Part shown: positions 20,732 to 31,704 of the stretch, in pieces
How positions within the stretch are numbered: the first letter of the stretch is position 1
How the letters are laid out: every line of letters begins with the position of its first letter
Assembly (NCBI RefSeq): GCF_003315235.1
Contig: NZ_QNRU01000007.1
Span: 1-64,000, forward strand
Source: Neisseria gonorrhoeae
Lineage (GTDB): Bacteria; Pseudomonadota; Gammaproteobacteria; Burkholderiales; Neisseriaceae
Length of the DNA stretch: 64,000 nucleotides
Direction of reading: 5' to 3'
The notes under the pieces: generated by a model
Database searches by the model: none
What the model was told of the DNA's origin: nothing
What the model saw: the letters and a program-made list of their open reading frames with translations, nothing else
Position numbers and translations under genes: made by a program

Positions 20732-20763
20732 AATTCCGTCTGAAAACGGCTTCAGACGGAATT
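20732..20763. terminator. inverted repeat terminator of ftsX, DUS-like with TTCC
   Basis: AATTCCGTCTGAA and TTCAGACGGAATT pair around AACGGC; the arms keep CCGTCTGAA but replace the leading ATG by ATT. It lies 12 bases beyond the ftsX stop on the minus strand. Confidence 0.75.
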
Positions 20764-20775
20764 TTTGACGGTGTT

Positions 20776-21693
20776 TTATTTTTTGGCTTTGAAGCAGAGC
20801 AGGTGTTGTGTGGTGGCAAGCCACGCGCCGAATACGCCCAACGCGATGACGAAGCCGAACACCAGCCCGAGTTCGCCGACGTAGAAGAAACGCCAGCCGA
20901 TGTTCAAGCCGTAGGGTTTGAAGATGGCATCGACCAAGGGGCGCACGGCAGAGAGCAGCCAACCGCAAAGCCCTAAGCTGACGGCGGCGGAGAAGATACT
21001 CTGCCACATAGCCTGATAAAGGAAGGGGCGGCGGATAAACGACGCGGGCGCACCCAGGAGTTTGGTGATTTCGATTTCTTCTTTGCGGCTGAGGATTTGC
21101 AGTCGGATGGTGTTGTGTGCGACAAGGACGAAAGCCATACCCAGCGTCAGGGAAAGAAACCATAAGATTTTGCGGATGAACTCGTTGATTTGGTACAGCG
21201 TTTGCACCCATTCGGTATCCATAGACGCGGATTCGACCATAGGCAGCTTGGTAATGTCCCGGTAGATTGCCTGCATTTGGGCGGGCGTGGTTGCCGGGTC
21301 GGGGGTAACGATAAAGACATCCGGCAGGGGGTTGCCGTCAAGCATGGAAATCAGATTTTGGTCGAGGTTGGACTGTAATTCCGCCAAACCGTCTTCCTTG
21401 CCGATGAAGCGGATGTTGTCGAGCCGTTTATCGCGCGTCAGCAGGCTGCGTACGGTATCGCTGTCGCTTTGTGCGGCGGCGGTTTCCATATAGACGGTGA
21501 TTTGCGGCGACTCGTTGAGTTTGCCCAACACGCTTTGCCCGCTTTGGATGCCCAGATACATAAACAGCGGCAGGGTCATCGCGACGGCAAGCATTATGAG
21601 GGTAAGCAGTGTGCCGAAGGGTTGGCGCAGAAGCTGTTTGAGTGCGGAGCGCGCGGATTCGACGTGCAGCGAGAAGTAGTGGATGATGCTCAT
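20776..21693 (-). CDS. ftsX: cell-division protein FtsX
   Basis: Membrane subunit of the FtsEX complex that controls peptidoglycan hydrolysis at the septum. 305 residues: one N-terminal helix (about 25-48), a periplasmic domain with the FtsX_N pattern (PQITVYMETAA to TPAQMQ), then three C-terminal helices typical of FtsX/MacB permeases. Its ATG overlaps the ftsE stop by four bases (ATGA). Confidence 0.95.
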   Translation of the reverse strand: MSIIHYFSLHVESARSALKQLLRQPFGTLLTLIMLAVAMTLPLFMYLGIQSGQSVLGKLNESPQITVYMETAAAQSDSDTVRSLLTRDKRLDNIRFIGKEDGLAELQSNLDQNLISMLDGNPLPDVFIVTPDPATTPAQMQAIYRDITKLPMVESASMDTEWVQTLYQINEFIRKILWFLSLTLGMAFVLVAHNTIRLQILSRKEEIEITKLLGAPASFIRRPFLYQAMWQSIFSAAVSLGLCGWLLSAVRPLVDAIFKPYGLNIGWRFFYVGELGLVFGFVIALGVFGAWLATTQHLLCFKAKK

Positions 21694-22340
21694 GCGAGTC
21701 GTCCTTTCGAGAGGCGCAGGATGCGGTGTCCGTAGTCCGCCATCAGGGTTTCGTCATGTGCGGCGACGATGACGGTGGTTCCCGCTTCGTGGAAGGTTTT
21801 GAACAATTCCATAATATCGAGCGCGTAGGCACGGTCGAGGTTGGCGGAGGGTTCGTCGGCAATCAGCAGGCCGGGCTGGTGGACGACGGCGCGGGCGATG
21901 CACAGGCGTTGTTGTTCACCGCCCGAGAGGGTTACGGGATCGTCCAATTCTCGTCCTTTCAAGCCGACTTTTTCGATGGCGATGCGGGCGCGTTCTTCGG
22001 CTTTGCGCGGCGGATAGCCGATAATCCGCAGGGGCAGGATGACGTTTTGCAGGACATTGCGGTCGTTGAGGATTTTGTGGTCTTGGAACACGATGCCGAT
22101 GTGTTGGCGCATAAAGCCGATTTGGTTGTCGGACAATGTGCCGAGGTCCTGTCCGTTACACAGGACTTTGCCCATGCTCGGCTTGGTGATGCCCGAAATC
22201 AGCTTGAGGACGGTGGATTTGCCCGAACCGGAGTGTCCCGCGATAAAAATCATCTCGCCTTTGTTGATTTGGAAGCTGACGTTTTTCAGGGCTTCAAAAC
22301 CGCCGGGATAGGTTTTGGAAACTTGTTCGAAACGGATCAT
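21690..22340 (-). CDS. ftsE: cell-division ATP-binding protein FtsE
   Basis: 216-residue ABC ATPase partner of FtsX. Walker A GHSGSGKST (residues 35-43), signature LSGGEQQR, and Walker B LLIADEPSANLD are complete. The start MIRFEQVSKTYPGG is chosen because it matches FtsE length; the frame stays open 24 codons upstream through a DUS. Translation of ftsX is probably coupled by the 4-bp overlap. Confidence 0.96.
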   Translation of the reverse strand: MIRFEQVSKTYPGGFEALKNVSFQINKGEMIFIAGHSGSGKSTVLKLISGITKPSMGKVLCNGQDLGTLSDNQIGFMRQHIGIVFQDHKILNDRNVLQNVILPLRIIGYPPRKAEERARIAIEKVGLKGRELDDPVTLSGGEQQRLCIARAVVHQPGLLIADEPSANLDRAYALDIMELFKTFHEAGTTVIVAAHDETLMADYGHRILRLSKGRLA

Positions 22341-22497
22341 AGGAGGTCCTGTAAGGAAGGGCGGCATATCGTTTCGGGCGGTTGCGTCCGCAGGGATATG
22401 CCGTCTGAACAATAGGTAAGACAGTACCGATTATAAAGATTCCGCCTGTTTTTAGATAGTGGATAAGTTTGGCGGATACCGAAGGCCGGGCGGGAAA

Positions 22498-22526
22498 ATG
22501 CCGTCTGAAGCGGCTTCAGACAGCAT
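22498..22526. terminator. inverted DUS hairpin after the thioredoxin gene
   Basis: ATGCCGTCTGAAGC and GCTTCAGACAGCAT (one mismatch) face each other a few bases beyond the stop codon of the minus-strand gene. Confidence 0.75.
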
Positions 22527-22533
22527 CCGGCGT

Positions 22534-23016
22534 TTAACGGCATTTTGAATGGGCGAGTTTGACGGCTTCGGTCAGGCTTTTCTCGTTCACCTCTCCTGTA
22601 ATGGTCTGCCTGTATCCGCATTTCGGGGCTTCGACGACGGTAAAGGGCAGTACGCCGACATTGTTTCCGTAGGATTTCATAAAGTTTCGGCTGTTCGCCC
22701 CGGTGTAACGCCAAATCGGGTAGCTGACCGGGGTCTGCTTGAGAAAGTTGCCGATATTGTCGGATGTGTCGAGCGCGATGCCGACCATATCGACGCTGCC
22801 TTTTTTCTGCGCTTTGTACCATTTGGACATGGCGGGCATCTCTTTTCGACACGGACCGCACCAAGTCGCCCATAGGTTGGCGATGCGGACGGGGGCTTTG
22901 AGCGATTGCAGGTTTTGCGGGGTATTGTCTTTCCATCCGGCCAGTTCGTCTGCCGAGGCGGTATGTGCGGCAAATGTGGCGGCAAGGGCGATTGCGGCGA
23001 GATTCAAGCGTTTCAT
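22534..23016 (-). CDS. TlpA-like periplasmic thioredoxin
   Basis: 160 residues. The first 22 form a signal peptide (MKRLNLAAIALAATFAAHTA, then SA-DE). The thioredoxin fold follows, with the active site WCGPC at residues 52-56 and a cis-Pro region VGVLPFTVV. Two further cysteines lie in the C-terminal part. TlpA-type proteins keep thiols reduced in the periplasm, for example in cytochrome c or oxidase assembly; the partner is unknown here. An AAAGGAC lies before the ATG; the longer open frame upstream crosses the divergent promoter region. Confidence 0.9.
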   Translation of the reverse strand: MKRLNLAAIALAATFAAHTASADELAGWKDNTPQNLQSLKAPVRIANLWATWCGPCRKEMPAMSKWYKAQKKGSVDMVGIALDTSDNIGNFLKQTPVSYPIWRYTGANSRNFMKSYGNNVGVLPFTVVEAPKCGYRQTITGEVNEKSLTEAVKLAHSKCR

Positions 23017-23139
23017 CGTTTTGTCCTTTGTATGTCGATTCGGGTATTGTAAACCGTTTGGTACGGTTGGAGGCGGGGTATTGAGTAAAACCCTGCGTAA
23101 GCCGATAATAAGGGGATTGTCGAGAAGTAGGGAAATGTC

Positions 23140-23493
23140 ATGTCTGAAATCAAAATTTTCCACAATCCGCGTTGCAGCAAATCGCGTGCCGCCGTGTCCC
23201 TATTGGAAGAACGCGGCATTGCTGCCGAAGTGGTCAAATATTTGGATACGCCGCCCGACTTGTCCGAATTGAAGGATATTTTCAACAAATTGGGCTTGGA
23301 ATCGGCGCGCGGGATGATGCGCGTGAAAGATGATTTGTACAAGGAATTGGGTTTGGACAACCCCGATTTGGACAATGACGCGCTGCTGCGTGCCATCGCC
23401 GATCATCCCGCCCTGTTGGAGCGTCCGATTGTTTTGGCAAACGGTAAGGCGGCTGTCGGCAGACCGTTGGAAAATATCGAAGCGGTATTGTGA
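23140..23493 (+). CDS. ArsC/Spx-fold arsenate reductase-like protein
   Basis: 117 residues of the glutaredoxin-dependent ArsC family (YfgD-like). The catalytic Cys12 is in HNPRCSKSR, and the C-terminal Arg elements LLERPIV and AVGRPLENI are present. No arsenic resistance genes adjoin, so a housekeeping reductase role is as likely as arsenate reduction. Its stop overlaps the GTG start of the next gene (GTGA). Confidence 0.88.
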   Translation: MSEIKIFHNPRCSKSRAAVSLLEERGIAAEVVKYLDTPPDLSELKDIFNKLGLESARGMMRVKDDLYKELGLDNPDLDNDALLRAIADHPALLERPIVLANGKAAVGRPLENIEAVL

Positions 23494-24146
23494 ACAAACG
23501 GCTGTTTTGCAGCCGCAACGGCTTGCGCTATTACCTGTTGGGCGGTTTCTGTTTGAGTGTTTTTCCGCTTTTGCTGGTGTTTGCCTCATCCGTTTGGGCG
23601 GTTTATCGGACGGGCGGGCAGGTTTTGCCGCCGTATGTCCGGGCGGATGCCGCGCTGGTGTTGGGCGCAGCCGCGTGGGACAAACGCCCTTCCCCGGTTT
23701 TTCGGGAACGCATCAACCACGCCATCGCGCTTTACCAAAGCCGCAGGGTAGGCAAAATCGTGTTTACGGGAGGGCGAACCAAAAAAGGCTATATGACCGA
23801 AGCCGAGGTCGGGCGGCGGTACGCGCTCAAACAGGGGGTTCCGGCGCGCAACATCCTGTTTGAAAACACTTCGCGCAACACTTATGAAAACCTGAACAAC
23901 ATCCGTCCGGTTTTGCGTGCCAACGGTATTGCCAGCGTGGTGATTGTCAGCGATCCCTACCATTTGGCGCGGGCGGCGGAAATGGCGGAGGATTTGGGTG
24001 TCCGCGTTTATATGTCTGCCACGCCGACCACGCGGTTTGATGCGGGAAATAAGAAAAAAATCTTTATGCTGCAAGAGGGGTATGCGTTATCCCTCTACCG
24101 TTTGGAAAAATGGGGCAGCCGCTTTTTGGGATGGCTGTCTGATTGA
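23490..24146 (+). CDS. DUF218/SanA-YdcF-family membrane protein
   Basis: 218 residues starting at GTG 23490, coupled to the ArsC-like gene by overlap. One membrane helix (about residues 15-38) is followed by the DUF218 fold: DAALVLGAAAWD, KIVFTGGRTKKG, then E-x-A-x3 and the ENTSRNTYENL motif and VIVSDPYHLARAAEMA. SanA-type proteins affect envelope barrier function; the biochemical activity is not known. Confidence 0.88.
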   Translation: MNKRLFCSRNGLRYYLLGGFCLSVFPLLLVFASSVWAVYRTGGQVLPPYVRADAALVLGAAAWDKRPSPVFRERINHAIALYQSRRVGKIVFTGGRTKKGYMTEAEVGRRYALKQGVPARNILFENTSRNTYENLNNIRPVLRANGIASVVIVSDPYHLARAAEMAEDLGVRVYMSATPTTRFDAGNKKKIFMLQEGYALSLYRLEKWGSRFLGWLSD

Positions 24147-24157
24147 GGCGGTAGAAA

Positions 24158-24203
24158 ATGCCGTCTGAAACTTATCCGCAGGCAGGGTTCGGACGGCATT
24201 TTT
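24158..24203 (+). terminator. inverted DUS terminator after the SanA-like gene
   Basis: ATGCCGTCTGAA and TTCGGACGGCAT flank an 18-base loop, followed by T5. Confidence 0.75.
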
Positions 24204-24261
24204 GATGCCTAAGCACGGTAAAAACAGTAAAATAAACGCTTTCAAAGATTTCGGAGCCATT

Positions 24262-25656
24262 ATGACCGTCAAAACCCGTTTCGCCCCCAGCCCCACCGGT
24301 TACCTGCACATCGGCGGCGTTCGCACCGCCTTGTTTTCGTGGGCGTTTGCCCGCCATCATAAAGGCGAATTTTTATTGCGTATCGAAGACACCGACTTGG
24401 CACGTTCCACCGCCGAATCCGTCAACATCATCCTTGGCGGCATGAAATGGGTCGGTCTCGATTACGACAACGCCGACAACGTGGTGTACCAAACCCGCCG
24501 TTTCGACCGTTATAAAGAAGTCATTGCCGAACTCTTGGCAAAAGGCGATGCCTACTACTGCTATTGCAGCAAAGAAGAATTGGAAGCGATGCGCGAGAAA
24601 GCCGAAAAAGAAGGCACGGCGACTTACGACCGCCGCTGGCGGCCGGAAGCAGGCAAAACCCTGCCCGAAATTCCTGCAGGCGTGCAACCCGTCGTCCGCT
24701 TCAAAACGCCTTTGGACGGCGTTACCAAATGGACAGACTTGGTCAAAGGCGAAATCTCCATCCCCAACGAAGCCCTAGACGACCTGATTATTGCCCGCGC
24801 CGACGGTACGCCGACCTACAACTTCTGCGCCGTGGTAGACGACTACGACATGGGCGTTACCCACATTATCCGCGGGGACGACCATGTGAACAATACCCCG
24901 AAACAAATCAACATCTTGAAAGCCATCGGCGCGAACCTGCCCGAATACGGGCATCTGCCGATGATTCTCAACGAACAAGGCAAAAAAATTTCCAAACGCA
25001 GCGGCGATACCGTCGCCATTACCGATTTCGGCGCAATGGGCATTCTGCCCGAAGCGATGCTCAACTATTTGGCGCGTTTGGGCTGGGCGCACGGCGACGA
25101 TGAGTTTTTCACGACGGAACAATTCATCGAATGGTTTGATTTGAAAGACGTTTCCCCGTCCCCAAGCCGTATGGATTTGAAAAAGCTCTATTGGATCAAC
25201 GGCGAACACATCAAAATCACACCCGACGGCAAACTTACCGAACTCGTCAAACCGCGCCTTGCGCTGCGCGATATTCATGAAACCGAAAAACCTGCGTTGG
25301 AAGACGTGTTGGCACTGGTCAAAGACCGCGCCCAAGATTTGAACGCCTTGGCAGACGAATGCCTGTATTTCTACAAAAAACAAGTCCCTGCCGAAGCCGA
25401 TGTTGCCAAACACTGGGACGACGAAGCCGCCGCCCGTATGCTGCGCTTCGCCGAACGCCTCGAAGGGCTGGAAGACTGGAACGCCAAAGCCATTCACAAC
25501 CTCTTCAAACCTTTCTGCGACGAAGAAGGCATCAAAATGGGCAAACTCGGTATGCCCCTGCGCCTTGCTGTCTGCGGTACGGCAAAAACCCCGAGCGTCG
25601 ATGCCGTGTTGGCATTAATCAGCAAAGAGGAAGTGTTGAAACGCATCCGTGCTTAA
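24262..25656 (+). CDS. gltX: glutamyl-tRNA synthetase
   Basis: 464-residue class I aminoacyl-tRNA synthetase charging tRNA-Glu. The HIGH-type motif is YLHIGG (residues 15-19) and the KMSKS-type loop is KKISKRSGD. The start MTVKTRFAPSPTG fits the family exactly; the frame is open 20 codons upstream. A perfect DnaA box TTATCCACA lies 2 bp after its stop codon. Confidence 0.97.
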   Translation: MTVKTRFAPSPTGYLHIGGVRTALFSWAFARHHKGEFLLRIEDTDLARSTAESVNIILGGMKWVGLDYDNADNVVYQTRRFDRYKEVIAELLAKGDAYYCYCSKEELEAMREKAEKEGTATYDRRWRPEAGKTLPEIPAGVQPVVRFKTPLDGVTKWTDLVKGEISIPNEALDDLIIARADGTPTYNFCAVVDDYDMGVTHIIRGDDHVNNTPKQINILKAIGANLPEYGHLPMILNEQGKKISKRSGDTVAITDFGAMGILPEAMLNYLARLGWAHGDDEFFTTEQFIEWFDLKDVSPSPSRMDLKKLYWINGEHIKITPDGKLTELVKPRLALRDIHETEKPALEDVLALVKDRAQDLNALADECLYFYKKQVPAEADVAKHWDDEAAARMLRFAERLEGLEDWNAKAIHNLFKPFCDEEGIKMGKLGMPLRLAVCGTAKTPSVDAVLALISKEEVLKRIRA

Positions 25657-25676
25657 GTTATCCACAGGTGCGGGCA

Positions 25677-25713
25677 ATGCCGTCTGATGTCGGAATGCGG
25701 CTTCAGACGGCAT
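25677..25713 (+). terminator. inverted DUS hairpin after gltX
   Basis: ATGCCGTCTGA and TCAGACGGCAT flank a 15-base loop; a third DUS core follows at 25714. Confidence 0.65.
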
Positions 25714-25730
25714 TCAGACGGAAGTTGAAC

Positions 25731-26072
25731 ATGAAAAAAATATTGTATTTTCTGATGTTTGTTTTTTCTACAAGCGTATGGGCAGGGGGTGCGGAAGACA
25801 ATTTGCTCAGCATCCAATCCGGTTACCGTGCTTTACTGCAAAAGCAAAACAATCTGGACGGAAAAATCATCGGGATGCAGTCGGATTTGGAAGATGCGCG
25901 CCGGCGTTTGCAGGCGGCTCAGGCAGACATCGCCCGTTTGGAAGCGGAAATTCCTGCAGCAATGGCCCAAAAAGCCCGGCAGGCTGAAGAGATGAGGCAA
26001 ATCGGAGTGCGTTTGGACCATGCTTGGAATGCGGTTTACGGCGCAGGGGAACGAAAGCGTCGGGGGAATTGA
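25731..26072 (+). CDS. small periplasmic coiled-coil protein, unknown function
   Basis: 113 residues: signal peptide MKKILYFLMFVFSTSVWA, then a heptad-rich helix from about residue 45 to 95 (LEDARRRLQAAQADIARLEAEI). I do not recognise a family. The GNAT gene starts 3 bp after its stop, so the two are likely co-transcribed. An upstream open extension overlaps gltX and is rejected. Confidence 0.75.
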   Translation: MKKILYFLMFVFSTSVWAGGAEDNLLSIQSGYRALLQKQNNLDGKIIGMQSDLEDARRRLQAAQADIARLEAEIPAAMAQKARQAEEMRQIGVRLDHAWNAVYGAGERKRRGN

Positions 26073-26075
26073 CCG

Positions 26076-26567
26076 ATGAATTCCCTCTTTGTGGACAACA
26101 CTGTTTTTATTACACGGCTGAAAGCCGGGCATATCGGCAGGTTGGTTCAGGCGTTGTTTGAGGAGTGGCACGGATTTGAACCGTGGTCTTCCGTGGATAA
26201 GATTCGTGCCTATTACGGCAGATGTTTGAAGGATGACGAACTGCCGCTGGCTTTTGCGGCTGTGGATGATTCCGGAACCCTGTTGGGTTCGGCTGCAGTC
26301 AAGCGGCATGATATGGAAAATTTTCCACAGTATGAATATTGGTTGGGCGATGTCTTTGTTTTACCTGAATATCGCGGAAAAGGCATTGGCAGGAGGCTGG
26401 TCGCCCACTGCATAGGCGCAGCGCGTTCGCTGGGGATAAAGTTCTTGTATCTTTATACGCCTGATGTGCAAATATTTTATGAATCATTCGGCTGGGCGGT
26501 TGTCGGGCGACATTTCCATAACGGGGAATGGGTTACGGTTATGCGTTTGGATGTGGATAAGGTTTAA
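26076..26567 (+). CDS. GNAT-family N-acetyltransferase
   Basis: 163 residues with the acetyl-CoA motif A DVFVLPEYRGKGIGRRLV (about residues 92-109) and a following helix and strand (FLYLYTPDVQIFYESFGW) typical of GNAT proteins. The substrate cannot be inferred. A perfect DnaA box (TGTGGATAA, 26552-26560) falls in the last codons. Confidence 0.9.
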   Translation: MNSLFVDNTVFITRLKAGHIGRLVQALFEEWHGFEPWSSVDKIRAYYGRCLKDDELPLAFAAVDDSGTLLGSAAVKRHDMENFPQYEYWLGDVFVLPEYRGKGIGRRLVAHCIGAARSLGIKFLYLYTPDVQIFYESFGWAVVGRHFHNGEWVTVMRLDVDKV

Positions 26568-26580
26568 GCCGAATGGGCAG

Positions 26581-26607
26581 ATGCCGTCTGAGCTGTTCGG
26601 ACGGCAT
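26581..26607 (+). terminator. inverted DUS terminator after the acetyltransferase
   Basis: ATGCCGTCTGAG and GTTCGGACGGCAT form a hairpin followed by T6. Confidence 0.8.
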
Positions 26608-26635
26608 TTTTTATGTTTGGAAATTTCCTGTCAGA

Positions 26636-26789
26636 TATAGTGGATTAACAAAAACCGGTACGGCGTTGCCCCGCCCCGGCTCAAAGAGAACGATTCCCTA
26701 AGGCGCCCAAGCACCGGGCGAACCGGTTCCGTACCATTTGTACTGCCCGCGGCCCGCCGCCTTGTCCTGATTTTTGTTAATCCGCTATA
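26636..26789. repeat. Correia element (CREE), full-length copy 2
   Basis: 154 bp from TATAGTGGATTAACAAAAA to TTTTGTTAATCCGCTATA, nearly identical to the copies at 12476 and 48484. It lies between the acetyltransferase and mutS 3' ends, directly beside a DnaA box at 26794. Confidence 0.95.
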
Positions 26790-26842
26790 AAGTTTATCCA
26801 CAGATTTTTCCATATGGTTTGATGCTGCTCCGCCAACGGAAA

Positions 26843-29437
26843 TTAAGATACGGATTTGCACAAATCTTTCAGACGGTACAGTTCTGACAATGCTTCGCGC
26901 GGGGTCAGGCTGTCGGGATCGAGGTTTTCCAGGGCTGCTGCCAATATACCTTCAAAATGTTTTTCCTCTGCTTTATCCACAAAGCAGTCCACATTCGGTT
27001 CATCTCCTTTTTCAGACGGCATGGTACTGAAAATATCCAGTTGGGGACGGTTTGCGGCGGCTTGGTTTTCCAGTCCGTTCAAATGCTTTTGGGCGGCTTT
27101 CAATGCGCGCACAGGCAGGCCGGCGAGTTTGGCGACGGCGATGCCGTAGCTTTTTCCGGCGGGACCGGGTTGGATTTGGTGCAGGAACACGATGTCCCGT
27201 CCCTGTTCGAGCGCGGAAAGGTGCATATTGACGGCGGCGGCGTGGGCTTCGGGCAGGTAGGTCAGCTCGAAATAGTGGGTGGCAAACAGGCTGAAGGATT
27301 TGTTTTTTTGCAGCAGGTGTTCGGCGATTGCGTGCGCGAGGGCGAGGCCGTCGAAAGTGGAAGTACCACGTCCGACTTCGTCCATTAAAACAATGCTTTG
27401 TTCGGTGGCGTGATGCAGGATGTAGGCGGTTTCGCTCATTTCGACCATGAAGGTGGAGCGGTTGGAGGCGAGGTCGTCCGATGCGCCGATGCGGGTGAAG
27501 ATTTGATCGACAGGCCCGATTGTGGCGGCATCGGCAGGCACGAAACAGCCGGTGTGTGCCAATAAAACAATCAGCGCGACTTGGCGCATATAGGTGGATT
27601 TGCCGCCCATATTGGGGCCGGTGAGCAGCATGAGGCGGTGTTTGTGGTCGAGGTCGGTGTGGTTGGCTGTGAAGTGGCGTACCTGCTGTTCGACAACGGG
27701 ATGGCGGCCGTTTTCGATGTGGACAACCGGATAGTCGGCAAACTCGGGACGGACAAAGTTCCGCTCTTTTGCCAAGGCTGAAAATGTGGACAACACGTCC
27801 AGCGCGGCGGCGGCTTTGGCGGCTTTTTGAAGCTGCGGCAATGCCGTCCGAAGGTTTTTCAATACGCCGTCAAAGAGTTGTTTTTCTAAGGCGAGGGCTT
27901 GGTCTTGAGCAGTCAGCACTTTGTCTTCAAAGGCTTTCAGTTCCGGCGTGATGAAGCGTTCGGCGTTTTTGAGGGTTTGCCGGCGTTGGTAGTCGGCAGG
28001 TGCTTGTTCGGCTTGGGTTTTGGACAATTCAATGTAAAAGCCGTGAACGCGGTTGAACTCGACTTTGAGTGTGGACAAACCGGTACGTTCGCGTTCCTTG
28101 GCTTCCAAATCCAGCAAAAATTCGTCGCCATGGTTTTGAATGCGGCGCAATTCGTCCAGTTCGGGATGAAAACCGTGGTTGATGACATTGCCGTCTTTCA
28201 GCCAGACGGAAGGTTCGGGCATCACGGCGGCTTTGAGGGTTTCGGCAACTGGCAGGGTTTCGGGGAAAACGGCTTTAAGGGTTTCCAACAGGCTGCTGCC
28301 GGTTGCGGACAAGTCGATTTGTGCCAACTCGAACAGACTGTCGCGTAAAGATGCCAAATCGCGCGGGCGGGCATTGCCGACGGCGATGCGGGCGGCGATA
28401 CGTTCGATGTCGGCAATGCTCTTCAGATGGCATTGGAGGGGTTCGTATTGGCTTTCCAGCGCGGTTACGGCTTCTTGGCGCGCTCGGATGTGGGCGCGGT
28501 TGCGTAAAGGGTGGTGCAGCCACAATGCCAACAGGCGGCTGCCCATGTGGGTGGCGCAGCCGTCGAGTATGGAAAACAGGGTCGGCGTTTTTTTGCCGGA
28601 GAGGGTTTGCGTGATTTCGAGATTGCGGCGCGTGGCGGCATCCATGCCGATATATTGGCTGTCGGTTTCGAGCGACAGGCCGTCCAAATGTTGCGGCATC
28701 AGGTTTTGCGTCAGGCGGATATAGTTCAACAGCGCACCTGCCGCGCCAATCGAAACGGCGTGTTCTTTGCTGTCCAAACCGAAGCCGCGCAAATCTTGGC
28801 AGCCGAAATATTCCGTCAGCAGTTTTTCCCCCGCGTCGGCGGCAAACTGCCACGCGTTCAGGCGTGTAACACCCGATGCCGTCTGAAGTTGCGGTGCGTT
28901 TTTACTGTCCGGCAGCAAAATTTCCGCCGCCTGCAGGCGCGCCAGTTCGTCGTTCAATTTATCCGCAGTTGTCAGCTTGGTTTTGAATTCGCCGCTTTGC
29001 AGCGATGCCCACGCTAAACCGATGTATTTTTTGTCGGGAGACACGGCAACGATGCGGTTGGTTTCCTTGTCTTCCAGTAATGCGGAATCGGTTAGCGTGC
29101 CGGGCGTTACGATGCGCACGACTTTGCGCTCCACCGGCCCTTTGCCCGCGCCGACTTCGCCGACCTGTTCGCAAATCGCCACGCTTTTGCCCAACTTGAC
29201 CAGGCGCGCCAGATACTGTTCCGCCGCGTGAAACGGAACGCCTGCCATTTTAATCGGCACGCCGTCCATCTGCCCGCGTGTGGTCAGGGTGATGTCCAAC
29301 AATTTCGCCGCTTCCACCGCGTCATCCAAAAACAGCTCGTAAAAATCACCCATACGGTAAAACACTAGTTTGTCGGTATGTTGCGCTTTTATGCCGAGGT
29401 ATTGCTGCATCATTGGGGAAACGGCGGATTTGGACAT
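26843..29437 (-). CDS. mutS: DNA mismatch repair protein MutS
   Basis: 864 residues, full length. Recognises mismatches and, with MutL, directs repair; its loss raises phase-variation rates in meningococci. The mismatch-binding domain has the Phe-x-Glu motif in the N-terminus ([13 protein letters not shown], about residue 29); the ATPase P-loop is [14 protein letters not shown] near residue 620 with [12 protein letters not shown] after it. No frameshift is visible. A DnaA box (26973-26981) lies near its 3' end. Confidence 0.97.
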   Translation of the reverse strand: MSKSAVSPMMQQYLGIKAQHTDKLVFYRMGDFYELFLDDAVEAAKLLDITLTTRGQMDGVPIKMAGVPFHAAEQYLARLVKLGKSVAICEQVGEVGAGKGPVERKVVRIVTPGTLTDSALLEDKETNRIVAVSPDKKYIGLAWASLQSGEFKTKLTTADKLNDELARLQAAEILLPDSKNAPQLQTASGVTRLNAWQFAADAGEKLLTEYFGCQDLRGFGLDSKEHAVSIGAAGALLNYIRLTQNLMPQHLDGLSLETDSQYIGMDAATRRNLEITQTLSGKKTPTLFSILDGCATHMGSRLLALWLHHPLRNRAHIRARQEAVTALESQYEPLQCHLKSIADIERIAARIAVGNARPRDLASLRDSLFELAQIDLSATGSSLLETLKAVFPETLPVAETLKAAVMPEPSVWLKDGNVINHGFHPELDELRRIQNHGDEFLLDLEAKERERTGLSTLKVEFNRVHGFYIELSKTQAEQAPADYQRRQTLKNAERFITPELKAFEDKVLTAQDQALALEKQLFDGVLKNLRTALPQLQKAAKAAAALDVLSTFSALAKERNFVRPEFADYPVVHIENGRHPVVEQQVRHFTANHTDLDHKHRLMLLTGPNMGGKSTYMRQVALIVLLAHTGCFVPADAATIGPVDQIFTRIGASDDLASNRSTFMVEMSETAYILHHATEQSIVLMDEVGRGTSTFDGLALAHAIAEHLLQKNKSFSLFATHYFELTYLPEAHAAAVNMHLSALEQGRDIVFLHQIQPGPAGKSYGIAVAKLAGLPVRALKAAQKHLNGLENQAAANRPQLDIFSTMPSEKGDEPNVDCFVDKAEEKHFEGILAAALENLDPDSLTPREALSELYRLKDLCKSVS

Positions 29438-30872
<1,435 letters not shown>

Positions 30873-30899
30873 GGCTTGAACAAACCTGTGGATAAGTAA

Positions 30900-30932
30900 A
30901 TGCCGTCTGAACACATTGCGTTCAGACGGCAT
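30900..30932. terminator. bidirectional inverted DUS terminator between gap and trmO
   Basis: ATGCCGTCTGAAC and GTTCAGACGGCAT around a seven-base loop, between converging genes. A perfect DnaA box (TGTGGATAA, 30887-30895) lies immediately upstream. Confidence 0.85.
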
Positions 30933-31023
30933 TGTTTATCTGTAACTTGATATTGCGGCTTATGGCGAACAAACAACAGCCGTTTGTTCAACTGCTATGC
31001 GGCAAAACCGGATTTTGCCCGAT

Positions 31024-31704
31024 TTAAAGCGGGGTTGGGGAAAGATTAATAACCGTCGCGCGGTTTTCCTCGATTTGAAACCTGACTTCGTAATCCGCAA
31101 TATTCATCACATAAATCCGTTCGGGAATATTCTGATAGGCGGGGCGCGGATCTTGGGCAATGCTTTGGCTGATAAGGTTTTTGGTGTTTGCAGATAAATT
31201 TTCCGCGCCGATGTTTTCCTGCCAAACGACTTCCAACTCTACGGGTTTGCCGCTGACGAAACCGGATGCGGCATCGGGTTTGGATTCGATAAAGGGGATA
31301 TAAGGCTTGATGTCCACAATCGGCGTGCCGTCCAGCAGGTCTGAGCCGCTGCAATAGAGGCGGACGGGTTTGCCGGTTTCGATGCGTTCGAGTTTAAGGA
31401 GAGAGAGTCCGAGATGGTTGGGGCGGTGGGGGCTGCGCGTGGCGAACACGCCCATTTTTTGTTTGCCGCCGAGCCGTGGCGGGCGCACCATTTGCGCCCA
31501 ACCTTCATCCAATACGCCGTGGAAGATAAAACTTATCCACACATAATCGAAATCTTCCAACCCGCGCACGCTGTCTGCGGTAAATTCGGGATTCAGCTCG
31601 ATGCAGGCTTCTGCGGCGGAGACCAAACCGGGCTGGCGGGCGATGCCGAATTTCTGTTTGTAGGGCGAGCGGGCGGTGCCGATGGGGGTAATGGTATAAG
31701 TCAT
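31024..31704 (-). CDS. trmO: tRNA (N6-threonylcarbamoyladenosine-37) methyltransferase TrmO
   Basis: 226 residues of the TrmO/YaeB (TsaA) family, which uses S-adenosylmethionine to methylate t6A37 in tRNA-Thr. Family motifs GVFATRSPHRPNHLGLSLL (about residues 85-103) and DGTPIVDIKPYIP are intact, and the C-terminal extension of the proteobacterial form is present. Perfect DnaA boxes lie inside (31533) and just upstream (31710). Confidence 0.92.
   Translation of the reverse strand: MTYTITPIGTARSPYKQKFGIARQPGLVSAAEACIELNPEFTADSVRGLEDFDYVWISFIFHGVLDEGWAQMVRPPRLGGKQKMGVFATRSPHRPNHLGLSLLKLERIETGKPVRLYCSGSDLLDGTPIVDIKPYIPFIESKPDAASGFVSGKPVELEVVWQENIGAENLSANTKNLISQSIAQDPRPAYQNIPERIYVMNIADYEVRFQIEENRATVINLSPTPL

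Noticed and set aside
24202-24261. A longer N-terminus for gltX
   Set aside because: The extra 20 codons overlap the upstream terminator, and family homology begins at MTVKTRFAPSPTG.
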